Assembly: GCA_013396655.1 (NCBI GenBank)
Contig: WBMV01000295.1
Span: 474,215 to 538,214, forward strand
From: Campylorhamphus procurvoides
Taxonomy: Eukaryota; Chordata; Aves; Passeriformes; Dendrocolaptidae
DNA: 64,000 bases
Reading direction: 5' to 3'
This document shows positions 46,841 through 61,100 of this stretch, piece after piece. Below the pieces are notes generated by a model. It saw only the letters and a program-made list of their open reading frames with translations, was not told the origin of the DNA and did not search any database. The translations under genes were made by a program, and so were the position numbers. Numbering within the stretch: the stretch's first letter is position 1; every line of letters starts with the position of its first letter.

Positions 46841-49800
46841 TCTCCTCTTCTGGCACTGTTCCCACAATGCTATTTTTCCTCCTCAGCTACAGTGTGTCTG
46901 TACCAACAAACTGGAGTTTTTCTCTAGTGTGAGCACTTGAAACAGCAGAATGAAGCATCTCAAAATCTTAACTGGGCTGGAGCTGCACAGACTTCAGCAC
47001 TACCTGACCTTTAAGTGCTGTCAAGGCGTCTTGCACAGAAAGCTCATCTGCTCACCTGGGAGACCAGTTTGCAGCAGGGAATAAATCAGGTGCCTTTTGG
47101 TGATACTGGACATGCCACACTGTCCCCAGGTTCTGGGGAGCACCCTGCTGCACATACTGTTCTGCCATCTGCCAGGAAACTCCCTGCTCATGTAAAAGAT
47201 CCCTGCAGTTTAAAACGTGAAACAATATCCTTTACTAGTATGAAATGAAAATGAAGCCTCCCATATCTAACACCTCCTTGATTTCAAGCTTTTCTTTGTC
47301 TGTATCAGCAATTAAAGTCTCTGATGTTCTCATCATTCTCCTGTTCTCCAGTGGGGATTTTTCTTTATTTCAACATGAAAGGAAAGAAAAGACTTGCACT
47401 CTTAAATCAGGTTATTTGGTGTCATTGAGACAACAGTCTAGTGACAAACACCACAGTGTTTGAGCTGAATCATGGTCTTGCTTCAGTTGCTGGAAACACA
47501 AATAGCAATTGTGATGGATAAGGTAGGATGGGAATATCTGTCTGAAAACTTGAGTTTTTAGGCTGTGAACCTGTTATGGATATGACTATTGACAGTGATT
47601 TCTAAAGCTGACTGCTCACAACAAATAGCTAGTTGTCTTATGCAAATTTATTCCACGAACCAATGAGGTTAAGGGGTTTAAACCCCCACCTTTCTTTTTC
47701 ATCGAGCTGAGGTTTCTGTCAGCTCAGATTTTTATTATCACTCCTCTTGACAGCAAAGGAGAAGTCCAGCTGTATTTTATGTTAGTTAGCTGAAAAGCTT
47801 CAGGTAGCACTGTCCACATCTGGGACTCCATTCCCTCTGAGATGGGAGTTTCCAAACGCCGGGTTTTCATCCAGTGACAAAATGCCAAACACGCTCTGTG
47901 AAGTGGCATCATCTTGTCCCTGTGTATGGCTGAACAAAAGCAGCCCACAGGGTCTCCAGGTTGAGGGCAGAGCAGCTGAGCTCACAGGGCACAAACCAGT
48001 ACCCCTACAGGAGGGCCAGGTTAGCTGAAAGGTGAATGATGTATGAAATGCCTGATTATGGGCACTATAGCTTTGAGCTTCCTGCAAGTAACTAGAATTT
48101 AATAACATGTAATTATTACAGCTTATAAAAGACCTCTGGAATTTACACTGACTTTTATTTTTTATAAAGCTGGTGGCTAACTTGTTCATCAGGCATTTCA
48201 TTGTGATTTAGGATGTGCACTCCATAGTCATGGAATTCTTGTAGGAAAGCATTTTGAATGCATTTCATCAAAGCATTCTACTTGTGTTTAGGTCATGGGG
48301 AAATCAATGAACTTTACACATTTGCTTACCTTTAAACATAGAAGAGACGTGTTGTTTCAGAGGGAATGGGAAACATCATTTTCAGGTTCTGGGAAAAATG
48401 CTGGCATCCTGGAAAAAATGTTTTCTGTAAACAGGACAAAACCCCCACAACCTGGAGGTTTTGTTGTTGTTCTTAAACTAAAAATAGTAATGAAGCAATT
48501 GCTTCTGGTTAACTGAATGTTTTGTTTCCATTTCAAGATTTTATTGTTAAGTGTTGAGGGTTTTTCTTTTTTTTTCTTTGTCTATAATTAATAATTTTCT
48601 AAATAAAATTTCTTATCTAAAGGAAGAAACAAAGAAAGAGAAGCTTTCAAATTATGCCAACATTACTACTGTCACATACTGAGCCTCTGGCAGTCTTGAG
48701 CTAAAGTTTCTTCAGCTGGAAATTGGCACATCTGTACCCAGGCAAACATTAACTTGTGTGAAAAGGGTTAAGGAGAAGGGAAAGAGGGGGATTTTGACCT
48801 GGTTTGTGCTTCTGTAGTAAAACCTGTGCAAAGTTCAAGTCCTCCAGCACAGATCTGTAAAGTCTGACAATCAACTGAGGTTATATTTATTTTCCTTCTG
48901 TTGGAAAGAGATTTCTCCTTCAGAAAAGACCCCAGAACTAGTTTAAAAGAACATCCCAAAAATGATTCAGTGAAGCAACTTGTGTGACAGTTTTCAGCTT
49001 GCTCTCTACGGGGTGTGTTGCCATTACAGTTAAATTCAGTCCCTTGGGAAGTTGTCTCCTTCAGCAGAGTGTATTACCAATAGATTGCCCTGGGTGAGCA
49101 ATGAAAATGCTTTCAGTACAACTGTGTTTGGGAAAAAATTGTTTCAAGCTACAGAAAATCCCCATCAAGTGCCAGTCTCCTGTGGCTGATCTATGCAGGT
49201 GTTACACATGCACTGTTGTTCTAAGTTTGGTCTTTGGTGTATCCTTAAAGAAACAAGATCTTATCCAAAAATATCAAAACTATTTAGTTGGTCTTTTTTT
49301 TCTCTGAAATTCAAAATAGTAATGGGAAATGGCAGACTAACCAGTTGTTATTTAAGTGATTAATACAACTTTCTTGGCCAAGTTAAATCAAATTCTTTTT
49401 CCTTTATGAATCCATTTTTTCACTGTTCAGATTCATTGCTTGAAGATGATCTCATACCATGATATGAATAAGACAAACCTATCATTTATCTAGGGTTGAC
49501 CCCTACCTGACCCTTTGCTCTGACTATTGATTTCCCCAGGTATTTTATTTCTGTATCAGGTGATAAGACAGTGATTTGATTAGGACGTGAGGAGAAACTG
49601 AACTGCATTCCTATTACAATAAGTTCAAAGAAAGCTGATTGAGAACTAAAAGGGAAATACAGAAGCCAGCTCTTCTTAACATTGACATATACCTTCTAAA
49701 ATATAGAAAATCTTTTAAATCCCTCTAAGTCTTGTTAGCTATCAGAGGTCAGATTAGTCACTTTAGATGTAAAGTTGTACCCATTTGACTTCTTATTGCA

Positions 49801-51764
49801 CTTTGAGGTTGCTACAGGACCTGTTGGTAAGTGAAATGCTGTTGATTCATTGCTCTTTTGTAGTGTGTGTTTCTGAAGGAATTATCTTTAAAAATTACAA
49901 TACCTTTTTAGTCTGCCTCCAGATACGTTTCAGGAAGTTATGGACTGTGCAATTCATTTTTGTGCCTTCATAAAAATGTTGCTGAAGTGACAAGCAGGGT
50001 CACTCTTTCATGTGCATGGGCTTCCTTAAACCTACTGGCGTCAGAAAGGTGCTGCTTAATAGCTCTGTCTTTAAAGCTTTAAATAATTAAATTCCTTGGG
50101 CTAGCAAATAACCTTCCTAAAACTTGGCAATGCTTGAACCTTTTAGCAAACCTCATATGAAAGCGACATTAGCTAAAGAGCTGAATTCAAACTTAACTCC
50201 TTGTGGGGTTAATGGTCAGTTCTGGTTAAAAAAATACATCAAGCTGAAATATTTTCTCTGTTGTCAAGTGCTTGAATTTTTTGGATATGCAATGCTATTG
50301 CCAGGAAACAAAGCTCAAAACCTAAGCCTGAATCTTTGGGAAATGCTTAGAAAAACAAATCAGTTGCACTCCCTGCTCACAGCAGCAAACCTATTGCTGC
50401 CAAACCCTTGAGAAAGCAAACAGACGCCACTGAACAATTCAGGGCTCTGGGAAACCACCCAACATCTCCATGTGACATGAGAAGGTGTCTGAAGGAATAT
50501 GGCAGTGCCCAGGAGACTGAGGGCAATGCCCCAAGGCACTGAGAGCCTGCTTAGATTTTTTTAGCCATGAAGTACACAGGGAATCTTCTAAGCTGCGAGA
50601 TGCTCCTAGTCAGCTTTGCAGGAGTAGTGCATTTTCCTGTGTTTAATTATTTAAAGGAAGCTGTATCATAATGGGTCTTTGGAATTGTGTGACCTGCTAA
50701 TCAATCCATCCACTTTTGCATAATGCATGTGGCATCAATGTTATTCCATTTCAAGATCACTTAGGAAAAACTTTGCCAGTCTGCTCATTGCTCCTTTGCA
50801 GTGCAAACACAAACACACAGCTTGCAATGCCATTTGCCTTCTGTGCTCATTTAGAGCCAGCTGTAAATGTTCCCAACAATTAGCATTTAAAGAAGAAACA
50901 GGATGTCTGTAAATTCCTACCTTTGAGGGATATCACTTGAGGTGCCCGACCTTGGGACCTGTGGGAGGTCCCTTCACAGTGCCAAGGAACGTTGGACCCC
51001 TGTGAGACCCTAAAGGTGAGTGAGGGCTCACGAGCCTTACTCTGCAGGGTGGCCCTGCTCTCCAGCTGGGAGTTCTCCATCTGAAACCTTTCCTTCATCA
51101 TATGTTTGAAGAACAAGCCTTTCAGACACCTGAGCTGGACTTACTCTTGCCTTTCAAATCCCCACTGCTGCCACGCTATCAGCTGAAGAAAAGGGCTCCC
51201 CATACTGCCTGGAACAGCATGGCAGGGCTCAAACCCTCTCTTTAACCCAGAGGGAGGCTCCTACAAATGAGTTCTACTGAGGTGGAAAAGGGTGTCCTTC
51301 ACCCTCTGGGTGATGATGACTAGTAGAAGGAAGAAGCACAAAGTAGAATGTGCTTTTGTAGCTTCATAGTTAGAAAGTATTGGGGAGTTCAGAAGAAATG
51401 CTGTGCCCTGGTCCCCAAAGTGTTCCTCTGGTGGGTGTCAGTGTGATCTGTGGCAAGGGTGCCAGAGCACGTGGGGGCTGAGGCAAGAAAAGAAAGAGCA
51501 GCTGCAGGGCTTGAGGAGCAGCCCAAGTGAGTTTTACACGAGAGATGTGGCTGAGGGTCCCTGCAGTGCAGCAAAATTCATCTGCACCCCCAATCTTTGG
51601 TAGCTGTGGCTGAGTCAGTGCTAACCACTGCTATGGGCTCCTGGGCATGCTGATGGACTGCTTGGGAGGCTTTTGCAGTTGGGGCAGTTTTGTCTGACAG
51701 ATTTTTGGAGAAAAACCTCCCTTTTGATGTGATACATACTTAAAAGCCACCAATGTGGCATGAG
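46841..51764. other. Non-coding stretch, nothing identified
   Basis: About 5 kb with no recognisable gene. A T-rich run lies at 48561-48579. A 133-codon minus frame at 47800-48201 and GC-richer patches at 50930-51080 and 51400-51600, with frames on both strands, are unremarkable. No repeat landmarks were found. Confidence 0.5.
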
Positions 51765-52240
51765 CCTTACATTTTATTTATATTTCCATAGGCATTTGTT
51801 CTGTCTTGTATTAATTAGGCCTTTTCTTTGGTTTAAGCTGTGCAGAAAAATTGCAATAGGCCAAATGACTTTCCCAGAGTTCAATCCTGTGTCGTACTAA
51901 GCTCTCTAGCCTGGCAGCAGTAAACACACAAAAGAATTTAACTAATTAGGATTAAGAATGTGTTGAGCAGGTTCTTCTAGTCTTAAGGTCAGTCTGTAGC
52001 CCTTTGCAGTGTTGCACCTTTAATTAAGAGAAAAATATAACCAACAAGCCATGCAGCAAGCTCATTAAATATAATGTACTCTCATCCTGTCTCTATTTAC
52101 ACAGAATGCTTTTGAAATACTGCTAAGCCTCTGCTGAACCCCCTCTATTTTAGGAATTGCTGAAGGATTTTCCATTATACATTCAGGATACTTTTATGGA
52201 CAATAATGCAATTTGTGGTTATGCAAGGTGAAAAAAAAAA
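51765..52240. promoter_or_regulatory. Candidate conserved non-coding element
   Basis: Several homeodomain-type words occur within 250 bases: TTAATTAG at 51811-51818, CTAATTAGGATTA at about 51942-51954 (a TAATTA core abutting GGATTA, the OTX/PITX-type word), and TAATTAAG at 52021-52028. A FOX-like TAAACA lies at 51921-51926. The block has no open frames and no repeat landmarks, and ends at a run of 11 A (52231-52241). The combination resembles a developmental enhancer. Conservation has not been tested. Confidence 0.28.
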
Positions 52241-52241
52241 A

Positions 52242-55200
52242 GTCTATCAAAGGTAATACTCGAAAATATAAGCTGTTTGCCACAGAGGCCTGGAAAGACT
52301 CTCTCCTCTTTGCACGTCCATCAATATGCTGTTCTAAAGGTGCTCTGTGAGAATTGTTTGTGCATGTTTCCCTCTTTATCTGGAGCTCTGGGAGCTGGTT
52401 AATGCCACAGGTGCACTTTGCTTGTGTTGGAATAGTTACTGTCTACATACAGGAAAATGTGAAGTGTGTGTAAATGCTTGCACATACAGACATCATTGGG
52501 GACTGGCAGGCTTTTAGTTTCACTGAGGCAAAGAGAATACCCTGTTTGTTGTTGCAAAAACTGTTTTCCCCCAGCTTTTGCTTCATCAGTTTTGCTGAGT
52601 TTATTTTCTTTATGTGTTTCAGTTGGCTTCATCATCTTCTTGCTGGGCTCTGGTCTGTGGGAACAGACTGTTTCCTTTTCACTTAGGGTCAGTGTTGACT
52701 CTTTCCTTGAGAAAAGGGTTTGTAATACTTTTAGAGAGAGATGTGACTACATGGTCTTTTCATAAATGTGATATTTTACACTTGTGAAAGTGGCTTTGCA
52801 CCTGAAATGGTTCATGCAGTTGTTTTTCAGTCAGTGCTACAAGAATTGGTTGGGGTGGTGATGCTTCCTCACAGAACTCCCAGGCTGCATCTGGGTTTGC
52901 AGCAACCACTGAGTTTCTGTGGGCAGATCTGTAGCACAAAGCGTTGGAGTTGTGTTTGTAGCTGTGCAAACATGGAGTTTATTCTGTTTACTGCCTTTTG
53001 TGTGTGTGTGGTTACATTTTTATATTCAGTGTTTGTCAACCAGACCTTGACAAATGTTTATGTTTCATTTTTAACATACGTAATGATCTCGTAAACCTTG
53101 ATTTATTAGAAATGTGTATCTAGCAGGATGGACTAAGTCCCTTCCACACTGATTCATTCTCTGCCCTGTCCCTTTCTAGAACTTTGTCTCAGGTACTGAA
53201 CCTTCCATCTCTGCTCTGAGAGGACAAAATGCCATGTAAAGGATCACACTACACAGAGGTTTTCTTGCACTTGGTGAAATATTTGCTCATCATCTTTGTC
53301 TTCTTTACTGCCTGTTGTTGGGACATTGTACCCTCAGGTATCTGGAAGACTTCCCTGTTCGTGACTTGAACAAACACTGAAATGAACAAGACAAGCCTTA
53401 TCCCAAAGTTTGGGCTCTAAAGACACTCTGCTCTTTCCCTCAGAAATACCCCCTTTTGGCTTTGTACTGATTACTTGCATTTGACAACGATCAATGTGCA
53501 CCCATAAAGGCACCTGCAGAGCTCTTGGCTATGGCTTTTTGCTCCTGAGAGTGGGCTAGTAAAGTAGAGCTTCAGGAGTTTATTTAGGAGGCTGAATCAT
53601 CAGCTATGACATGATATCAGACTCTGTCACTATTTACAGTGGAAATAATAGTAGTATTTTTTCAGCTTTAAGTGATGGTTCCCTCTGTAGGAAAAGATTG
53701 TGCAACTTCTCTAAGAAGTCCCTGTATAGCTTGGGTTTTAAATAATGAGGTAATAATGACCTTAATTACTCCTATTTTAAGTTGGAACATTTTCTAATCT
53801 TTGTTACTTTCCATAAACTCCAGGAAATTGTGTAGGGACTGAGAGGAGGATATAGAAAACATTAATTACAGTAATATCTTGATTAGATGCCTTTTACTTC
53901 TTTCGTCTATTCCTGTTTCTCTTGTTTTTGTTGTGTGTAAAGGAAGAAGATTGCCTCAGTCCATGCCAGTCCTGCAGAGGCAAAGGGCTGTAAATACCCA
54001 CTTGTACGAGTGTATGGTCATTGCACATCATGTGGTGCAGCAGAGGAGGAGTCAGGAAAGGTGTTTGTCCTATTGCTTCTCTGCTATTGCCTTTGTGAGC
54101 CCCAGTATTGCCAACTGCAAAATAAAGCTTTTCCCTCTGGTTAGAGCAAATTTCTAACTGGTTGATGAAATGTGCTATATTTTAGCCAGTTTCCATAGAA
54201 GTGTGCCTATCTTCAGGATTATTCAATTAATTCAGATAATAGAATCCTTTACCTAAGGTTGCTGGCTCCTAAGTTTGGACTGGATAAATAATTTCAAACA
54301 CACTGCCTTGTGCTTGAGAGATGGAAATGTTGTGAGAAGGGTTGTCACACCAAGGTGGTTCTGCAGCATCCCAGGCAGTCACACGTTTGGGGGTCCATTT
54401 TAGAGTCACAATGATTGGTTCATGGGCTGCCCCTCTTCAGAGTCTCAGGCATTTGAATGTATACTTTTCATTTAAGATTATCTGTGTTGGGGACATTTTT
54501 TGGGTGAAATCTTGGTCTTCCCTGAAGAAGGAAGGGAGATTTGCCATTGACTTTGTAAGGACTAAGACTTTTACCCACCATTACCACCAGATATGGTGGG
54601 TGGTGAACATGAACTTTCCACAAAAAATGCCCTGCAGTGCTTCTTCAGAAATGCACAGCACACACATGAATATATTGTAGATTTAATGATTTATTCAATG
54701 GAAGTAAAAGCTGGTTGCATAAAGGAGATTTAAGTGATTATTGCCATCTGTCACTGGATTTCACTGTGCCGCAGTAAAAGTGTGTTTCAGATTATCGGCA
54801 GTTCAGTCTCATAAAAACCCAAAAGGACTAGTTTCTGGTGATGGCATTTCCCAGCTCTGCCCCTGGAATTGCCTCTCCAGATGGTGGGTCTGTGAGGGCA
54901 GAAATGCACCAAACATGGAGGAAGCTCAGCTAAATTTCCCTAAGTGCAAACTGCAAAACTATTCAGAGCCAGAGGGTTGACCTGGATTCAGATGGTGGGT
55001 ACATTCCATACCTACCTCCCAGAGTCCCTACTAGTCTTCCATCCTGTGAAAATATGGGGATACATGTCTGTCCGTGTCCACCTTTGTTCCTTATTTTTGT
55101 TTTGTTGCATCACTTAAAATGTTACATTTTCTTTCTTCTCCTCTGGTTTTCTGACTCTTTTCTCTCAGTTCTGGTAGGAGCTGGCAGCAGGGGCCTGACC

Positions 55201-58153
55201 TTCTGTCTCAGTCTGCAGAGACACTCCACTAGTCTCCTTAAGACTTGTTTTCTTCACTGTTGCCATGAAAATGTGAAACACAGAGAAAGGAGAAGGAAGG
55301 GGAACAAGATCACTGCCAGGAACACGACTGTGATGCACTCCTTCAGATCTAGCTGGTTTTCCCCCCTCCTGTGTTCCTGTAGTGATGGAGAGCAGTTTGC
55401 CCTCTCTGAACTATAGGTAGAACATGGCCTAGGATGTGTTTTTTTAATGAACCAGCACTCTCTTTGATATCTATTTTCTTCCTCTGACATGGAATCTGAA
55501 ATAGGAAACAAGAAATCTTTCATATGACAATAAGGAAGAAGAAAGAAAATAGTAATTTTGGGGTTTCCATCTCAGATCAAAATTAGCAACACAGAAGGCT
55601 GGTATTTTGCTATAAGCAAGTGATCAGGATATCAGTCATGTTCTCTGTTTGTGCCCTGCGAAAACCAAAGGAGAAAGGTCTGATTTTGAATCTTACCAAA
55701 GATTATTAATGAGTAACAAACCAGAGAAACATGACAAAAGGAAAAAAATATGCTATTACTGTTATATAGTTTTTATCTGATTTCTACTGAATCCTTTTTT
55801 TGGCACTTTTTGTTGATTTCCTAGAACTGAGCATTTGGTGTTTTCTCATTTTGGTAATGCTTAATTATTGCTTTGTTTCAGTGGGTGTTGTGTTCCATGG
55901 ATTTCTGTGCTTAGTGCTTGTGAGGAACTTTAGGATTTTATAGGATAAAGGGATCAATATTATACACATAAATAACATTTAGTGGTTTTATTGTTCAGAC
56001 ACAGGGTTTTCAGCATAGGCTGATTATTTGGGGAGTTATTCAGCTCCACATGTGTCTATCTTGGTCAAAATGTTTTCCCCCATAGGGTGTTTTATAGAGC
56101 CATTTAGTTTTCTTGTCTTTGTGCTTTGTTCCTCTCTTCCCCACTGTCCTTCCTGAAGACAAACATGTAGGAGAGATGCACACAACACCTCTTCATCCGT
56201 GTTCATAAGTGGGGTACTGAATTTGATCCTCTATCAGAAGACCCAGTTTGGATTCTGTTGTGAAAGTCTGGAACCCTCAGCAAAGCTGTCGATTGGTCTC
56301 TGAATAAAGACCTGATTATCTCTGGTTTTGGATCAACTTTTTCAGGTGTTACAGCAAATCCTTCCCTTGGCCATGGCTCTAAGTGGTGTGCTTGGGCTGT
56401 TGTCAGTCATTCCCTTCAAACAGTGCTAACAGTCCAAATAGCTCACACCCACATGGTTTGATAGTCTGACTGGAAGGGTTTGATCCTGAAAGACTCTGGG
56501 AACATCTTTTTGCTAAGGGAAAGTTTTGCAACTGTAGGAGTGAACTGCTTTGTGCTGTCTAAGGCTGCTTCATGTCCAGGCTGTCTCCCTGGGGTGTGGG
56601 TGACAAGGTGAATGCCTGGTCAGGTAGTGAGTTTTTAAACTTTGTCACATATTCGTAGGTAGACAGGACTTTGTGAGTATGGAGTCCTTCTGTTTGGAAG
56701 GTCCTTAATTTTTATTGCCTTAAAAGGGGAGGAATGAGAGAAGATGAAGAACTGTGTTTTGTAACTGGAAACCTTTTTGGTCTAAGTTACAGCACATGCA
56801 CAGTATTGACAATAATGTTATTCTCCCATGGTCTGTTTAGACCTCAGGTGCCTGAGGTATATGTTAATTAAACATAATATAATTTTGACATGTGCTAAAA
56901 GCTTGTTACTATCAAAAGATGCTGTAGGGATCCTATCCTAACAGCTCCATTTATCAGACTGCATTATTTTTAATTGCTTTAGCAAATCTGTACTCAAGAT
57001 TGAAAGGAAAAAGTAAAGAGGCATGAAACCCAGAATTTTTTTTATGGAATCCTGTTTTTCCTTCTTCATTTATGTCTCATCACACTTGTGTGCATATTTT
57101 GTGTTCTTTGCTAAGTTTCAAGGGATACAGCACCAAATGTGCCTTTCATGTGGAAAATCACTGCTACAAAGAAAGGTCATTAAAAAGTTCAGACAAATTG
57201 GAAGAGAAGCTTGATCCCCTACAATCTGCCTCTGCATGTCAAATTCTCAGGCAGGCTAGCACTGCACTTTTTCAGCACCTGAAAGACGGGTGTCCTACTT
57301 AAAGTGGCACATACAGCCTTAAACTAGTAATTGATTGAAAAAAAAGCATGAGAAAAAGTACAGGAGAAGGGAAGAGATGCAATGGAAGGAGACACATGCT
57401 GAATCATTTCCTCTCATCCCCCTAACCAAGAGTCCTGGTCAGTGTGAAGTTTTATCTTTGAGAGAACGACAGCAGGTCAGGGGAAGTGTTAACCTTGAAG
57501 TTTGTTGTCTAGGGCAGCTGGACAATGATCAGTGCCTCCAGAGAGTGGCTTAAGAAGTGTTTCCAACTTGGCTTTGGGAGAACGTTTTTATATTCCTTCT
57601 TGTCTATTTATATTCTATGCAAGAACACATGTTTGGATGGCTCCCAAATAGGCCACTGGAACTCAGGGACACTCTGAGAGAGGCAAAAATGTTCAGATCC
57701 TCAGCTGAGGTGGAGCACTACAACTTCAGTGAGGCAAGAACCTCAGTCCTGTTAGTTAAAACTCTTTGGAGTTGATGATGTAACAAGTGGTAAGAAATTA
57801 TGCAAGTCAGCACAGCCAAACACTGATAGTTTCTACTGGAGAATATTATCTGTGTATTTGCTGTGGTGGTTTCCTGCTGTCAAAGTCTGAGTTTCCTCAA
57901 GCCTTGCTGTCAAGAAATTACCTTTGAAAGCAGTCAGCATTACCTGCCATGGTGAAATATATAATCCTGGAAATTACAGAGGCCGACAGCAGCAAAACTG
58001 AGCAGTGTCTTGTTTTCTTTGTTGCACTGCCCAGCACCAGGACTGTGACACTCTGGGGGCAGCAGTGAATTAAGCTATGGAGTTAAGATGGGGGCTCATG
58101 TGTGAGTTGTGTGTCTGGTCACTCCAATGTCCTTTCTCCTTTTCCCTCTGCAG
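52242..58153. other. Non-coding stretch, nothing identified
   Basis: About 6 kb without a recognisable gene. A GT run lies at 52999-53010. Short frames (up to 120 codons at 55054-55416) are T-rich and show no domain. The frames at 57023-57302 contain a Cys/His-rich stretch but no complete family signature. The segment ends in a strong polypyrimidine tract, about 58123-58153, finishing in CTCTGCAG. Confidence 0.5.
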
Positions 58154-58190
58154 ACTTTCTCTCTGTGGTCAGCATCACGTGCTGGTCAAG
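58154..58190 (+). other. Micro-exon-like segment (candidate only)
   Basis: One of the best acceptor matches in the window (a tract containing CTTTCTCCTTTTCCCTCTGC, then AG at 58152-58153) is followed 37 bases later by a donor-like CAAG/GTTAAGTG at 58191. All three frames need checking; one is open and reads LSLCGQHHVLVK. The donor has a T at +3, which is unusual. It could be a micro-exon, a non-coding exon or chance. Confidence 0.12.
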
Positions 58191-61100
58191 GTTAAGTGAA
58201 TATTTTTGGATAAAACTGGTTGACTAGAAAGTACAGGGCAAAGACACCAAAATGGCAGATGACCTCAGGGAAACAGCAAGGCTGCTGGGTTGTTTCTGAT
58301 AGTGCCAAGGACCAGATACTGTAGAGATGACGATCAGTACTGTGATCACCTGCATTATTCTTGGGTTTTGGCATTACTATTTTGACATTTCCTTCCCAAT
58401 CATGAGCTGCATATCAAATAAGAATTTCCTGTTATATACACTAATATGTATTTCCATCATTTAATAAGTGATAACTTCATAAACTTATCAGTGGTATTCT
58501 GTGGGTTGGAAAATGCACAGAAGTTAGTGACTATGCAAATAAAACATGAAGTGAAAGGCTGTAGATTGGAGGGGTTTGTCTGCATTCTCAAACATTAACT
58601 ATATTGAAGATAGGAAAAGGCAAATCTTTCTTACTTGATACAAAGGTTTAGAAAAGTGGTGAATTAAATAGTCATGTTAACATTCTTCTAGTTTTCTGCA
58701 GTGGCACTAAAACGTTGTCTTTAACATATTGCTGGCAAAGGCATCCCTTGTTAAAAGAAATGCATTTGCATGCTTTGGGCACTGAAAAAAACAGATGAAT
58801 AAGAAATAAACATAAATGTAAGTATCAGGTTTTGTTGTGGTACTTTGAGAAAAGTTTTGCTATTTTGCATAGCAGAGAATGATTCCTGAGAATTCTGCCA
58901 GAGGGGCCACTGGTGGCTTCTGTAAAACAGTGGGTGAGTGCACATATCTGGGGACTTCACATGGGAACTTGGATGTGCTGTGTACACTGATGATGTCATG
59001 GGGGTGATGAAACAGTGTTTGAGCAGAGACACAGCTGGGCTTGGTGTGGTTAGAAGTGACCATAAAGATAATCTACTTTAAATTTTACAGTCCTGTCTAC
59101 AAGGACCACATCTTCCTGCCATCATGCCAAAACAAGAGAACAGAATTATTTTCTCCCTGTTGATATTCCAGTGCTGTGTTATATTTGGTATACCTTTATT
59201 CATGAAGAGATTAGGCAACAGTCTAAAAGTACACAGCAGGAGAAAATGCTGAGCTGCACTTTTTACTATTTGCCACAATATTTGGGTCGTGGTTCAATAG
59301 TTTTTCTATTGTGCTGCAAAATTTCCTCTTTGGTGAGAAAGCGCAAATTGCAAAAGCAACTTGTTAGGAATATACTTTGCTTATCTTCTACATGAAGAGC
59401 ATTATTCTTTCAGATATAAGCTTGAAATGGTCTCTCATTTTGGGAGGTACATTTAGGATTGGGACAGAGATAGTTTTCTGTCAGCTCTATGAAATTAATA
59501 CTTCTTTATGACAGAGTGTTTTACTGCTGGCTGTATGTAATAGTTTCTTTCATTGCCACTTATGTCCTTTGCAGGGAAAGAAATTTCCCTCTATGACAGC
59601 ACACTTTGAGTGTCATTGGCTTTCATACTGTCTATTAAAAAAGATAATTGTGAGGAGCAGATCAGACCTCAATGAGGCCTTCTGAACTGAGCCCATTACA
59701 AGGGGGGAAGCCAGAGCTGTCAAGACTTTGACTTTCTAATTCCTGAAGAGATGTTAGTTCACTTGGCTGCATGATCTACAGGGAGTAGAAATGAAACTCC
59801 ACTTGCACGACCTCTGGTGTCAATCATTATGGGAGGCATCTGCATTTATATTGTCAATGCACAAACTTTCTTTACTTCCTGAAGCATGAAATCACCTTTC
59901 AGATGAAGAAAGAAATATAATCCCCCATTCTTGAGAGATGCAGCAGTTCTGTCTAGGGTTTCTGCTCTCCAGAGGAATGTTTGAACAATATATTCTGACT
60001 TCTACATCAACCAGTCTCTTGGAAGTTATCTGCTTTTCAAGGGGATGTTTTTAAAGAGATCTCTTATTACTTCATATTATTTTAGGACTTCTAATGTTCC
60101 ATCTCTAAGGCAGTGAAGGTTTATCACTAACTTTGACACTGTTAGCAGGACTTGGCCTGAAGTGTCTCACAGTGAGTTCTGGTTTAAGCCTGTGGTCCTC
60201 TGGCACAGGCGAAAAGGTGGAAGTGTGTATTTTAATTTGCAAGAGTGCTGGAAGGGAACCCCTTAGGATTCCCTGCCTGCAGCATCCAAGCAGGTTCCAT
60301 GGATTGTGTCTCTGCATCTGGACAAATCCTTCACATGACAAGGCTGGCAATTAAAGAGGAAAAAAACCCCAAAACCAGTGCAGAAGATCCTCTCGGAAGT
60401 GAGGAGAGTCAGTTTTCCTTATTCTCTTCTCATGATGCGCAGGGATCAGGAGTCAGTTGAACTGAGAGGATGATGGGATTTGAAAGCAGGTTGTTTTGTC
60501 TCTGTCAGGAGGCTGCAAGTTTGTTTATGGAAGACACAAATTGAACTGAAGATTAAATCTGCTTGATTTCTTTGATCTTCATGGACTGAATTTAGCCCAG
60601 CATTATGTCGTGAAGCTCTTTGCAAGACCAAGATCTCATAGAAACCTGAATTTCTCTCTCTATCCCTAGAAACTGGCTAGAAACTAGAAAGAACATGGAC
60701 ATATTTAGAGGTTGAAGCCTTAAAGAAAATGTGTTCCTTATTCTTCTAACCAGGAACCAGTCAGCGTGATCTACTTTCCTTTTTCTGATATCAGCAGGAT
60801 ATAAACATAGGCAAACACGATCCTTTGCTTGCAAAGATGGCATACCAAAGTATGAGACAACCAGAATCTTTTTTTCATATGAACAGAATTTCTTTCCATG
60901 CCAGTTTTGTAAAGGGGGTTTTCACCACACTGTATTGCAGTTCAAGGACCAGCTTCATGTCTTCTCACATGACATGTTTGGCAGCTCTTGCCACATTTCT
61001 GTATTAGCAGCACAACTTGTGTGATCTCCTTGGCATAATGAAGATGCCAGCACACTACCCAACTGTCCTTGGGTAATTCTGTATCTTAGCCTAATATCTG

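Noticed and set aside
57072..57302. Cys/His-containing frame that briefly suggested a C-type lectin-like piece
   Set aside because: The spacing of cysteines and the expected downstream residues of the fold are absent.
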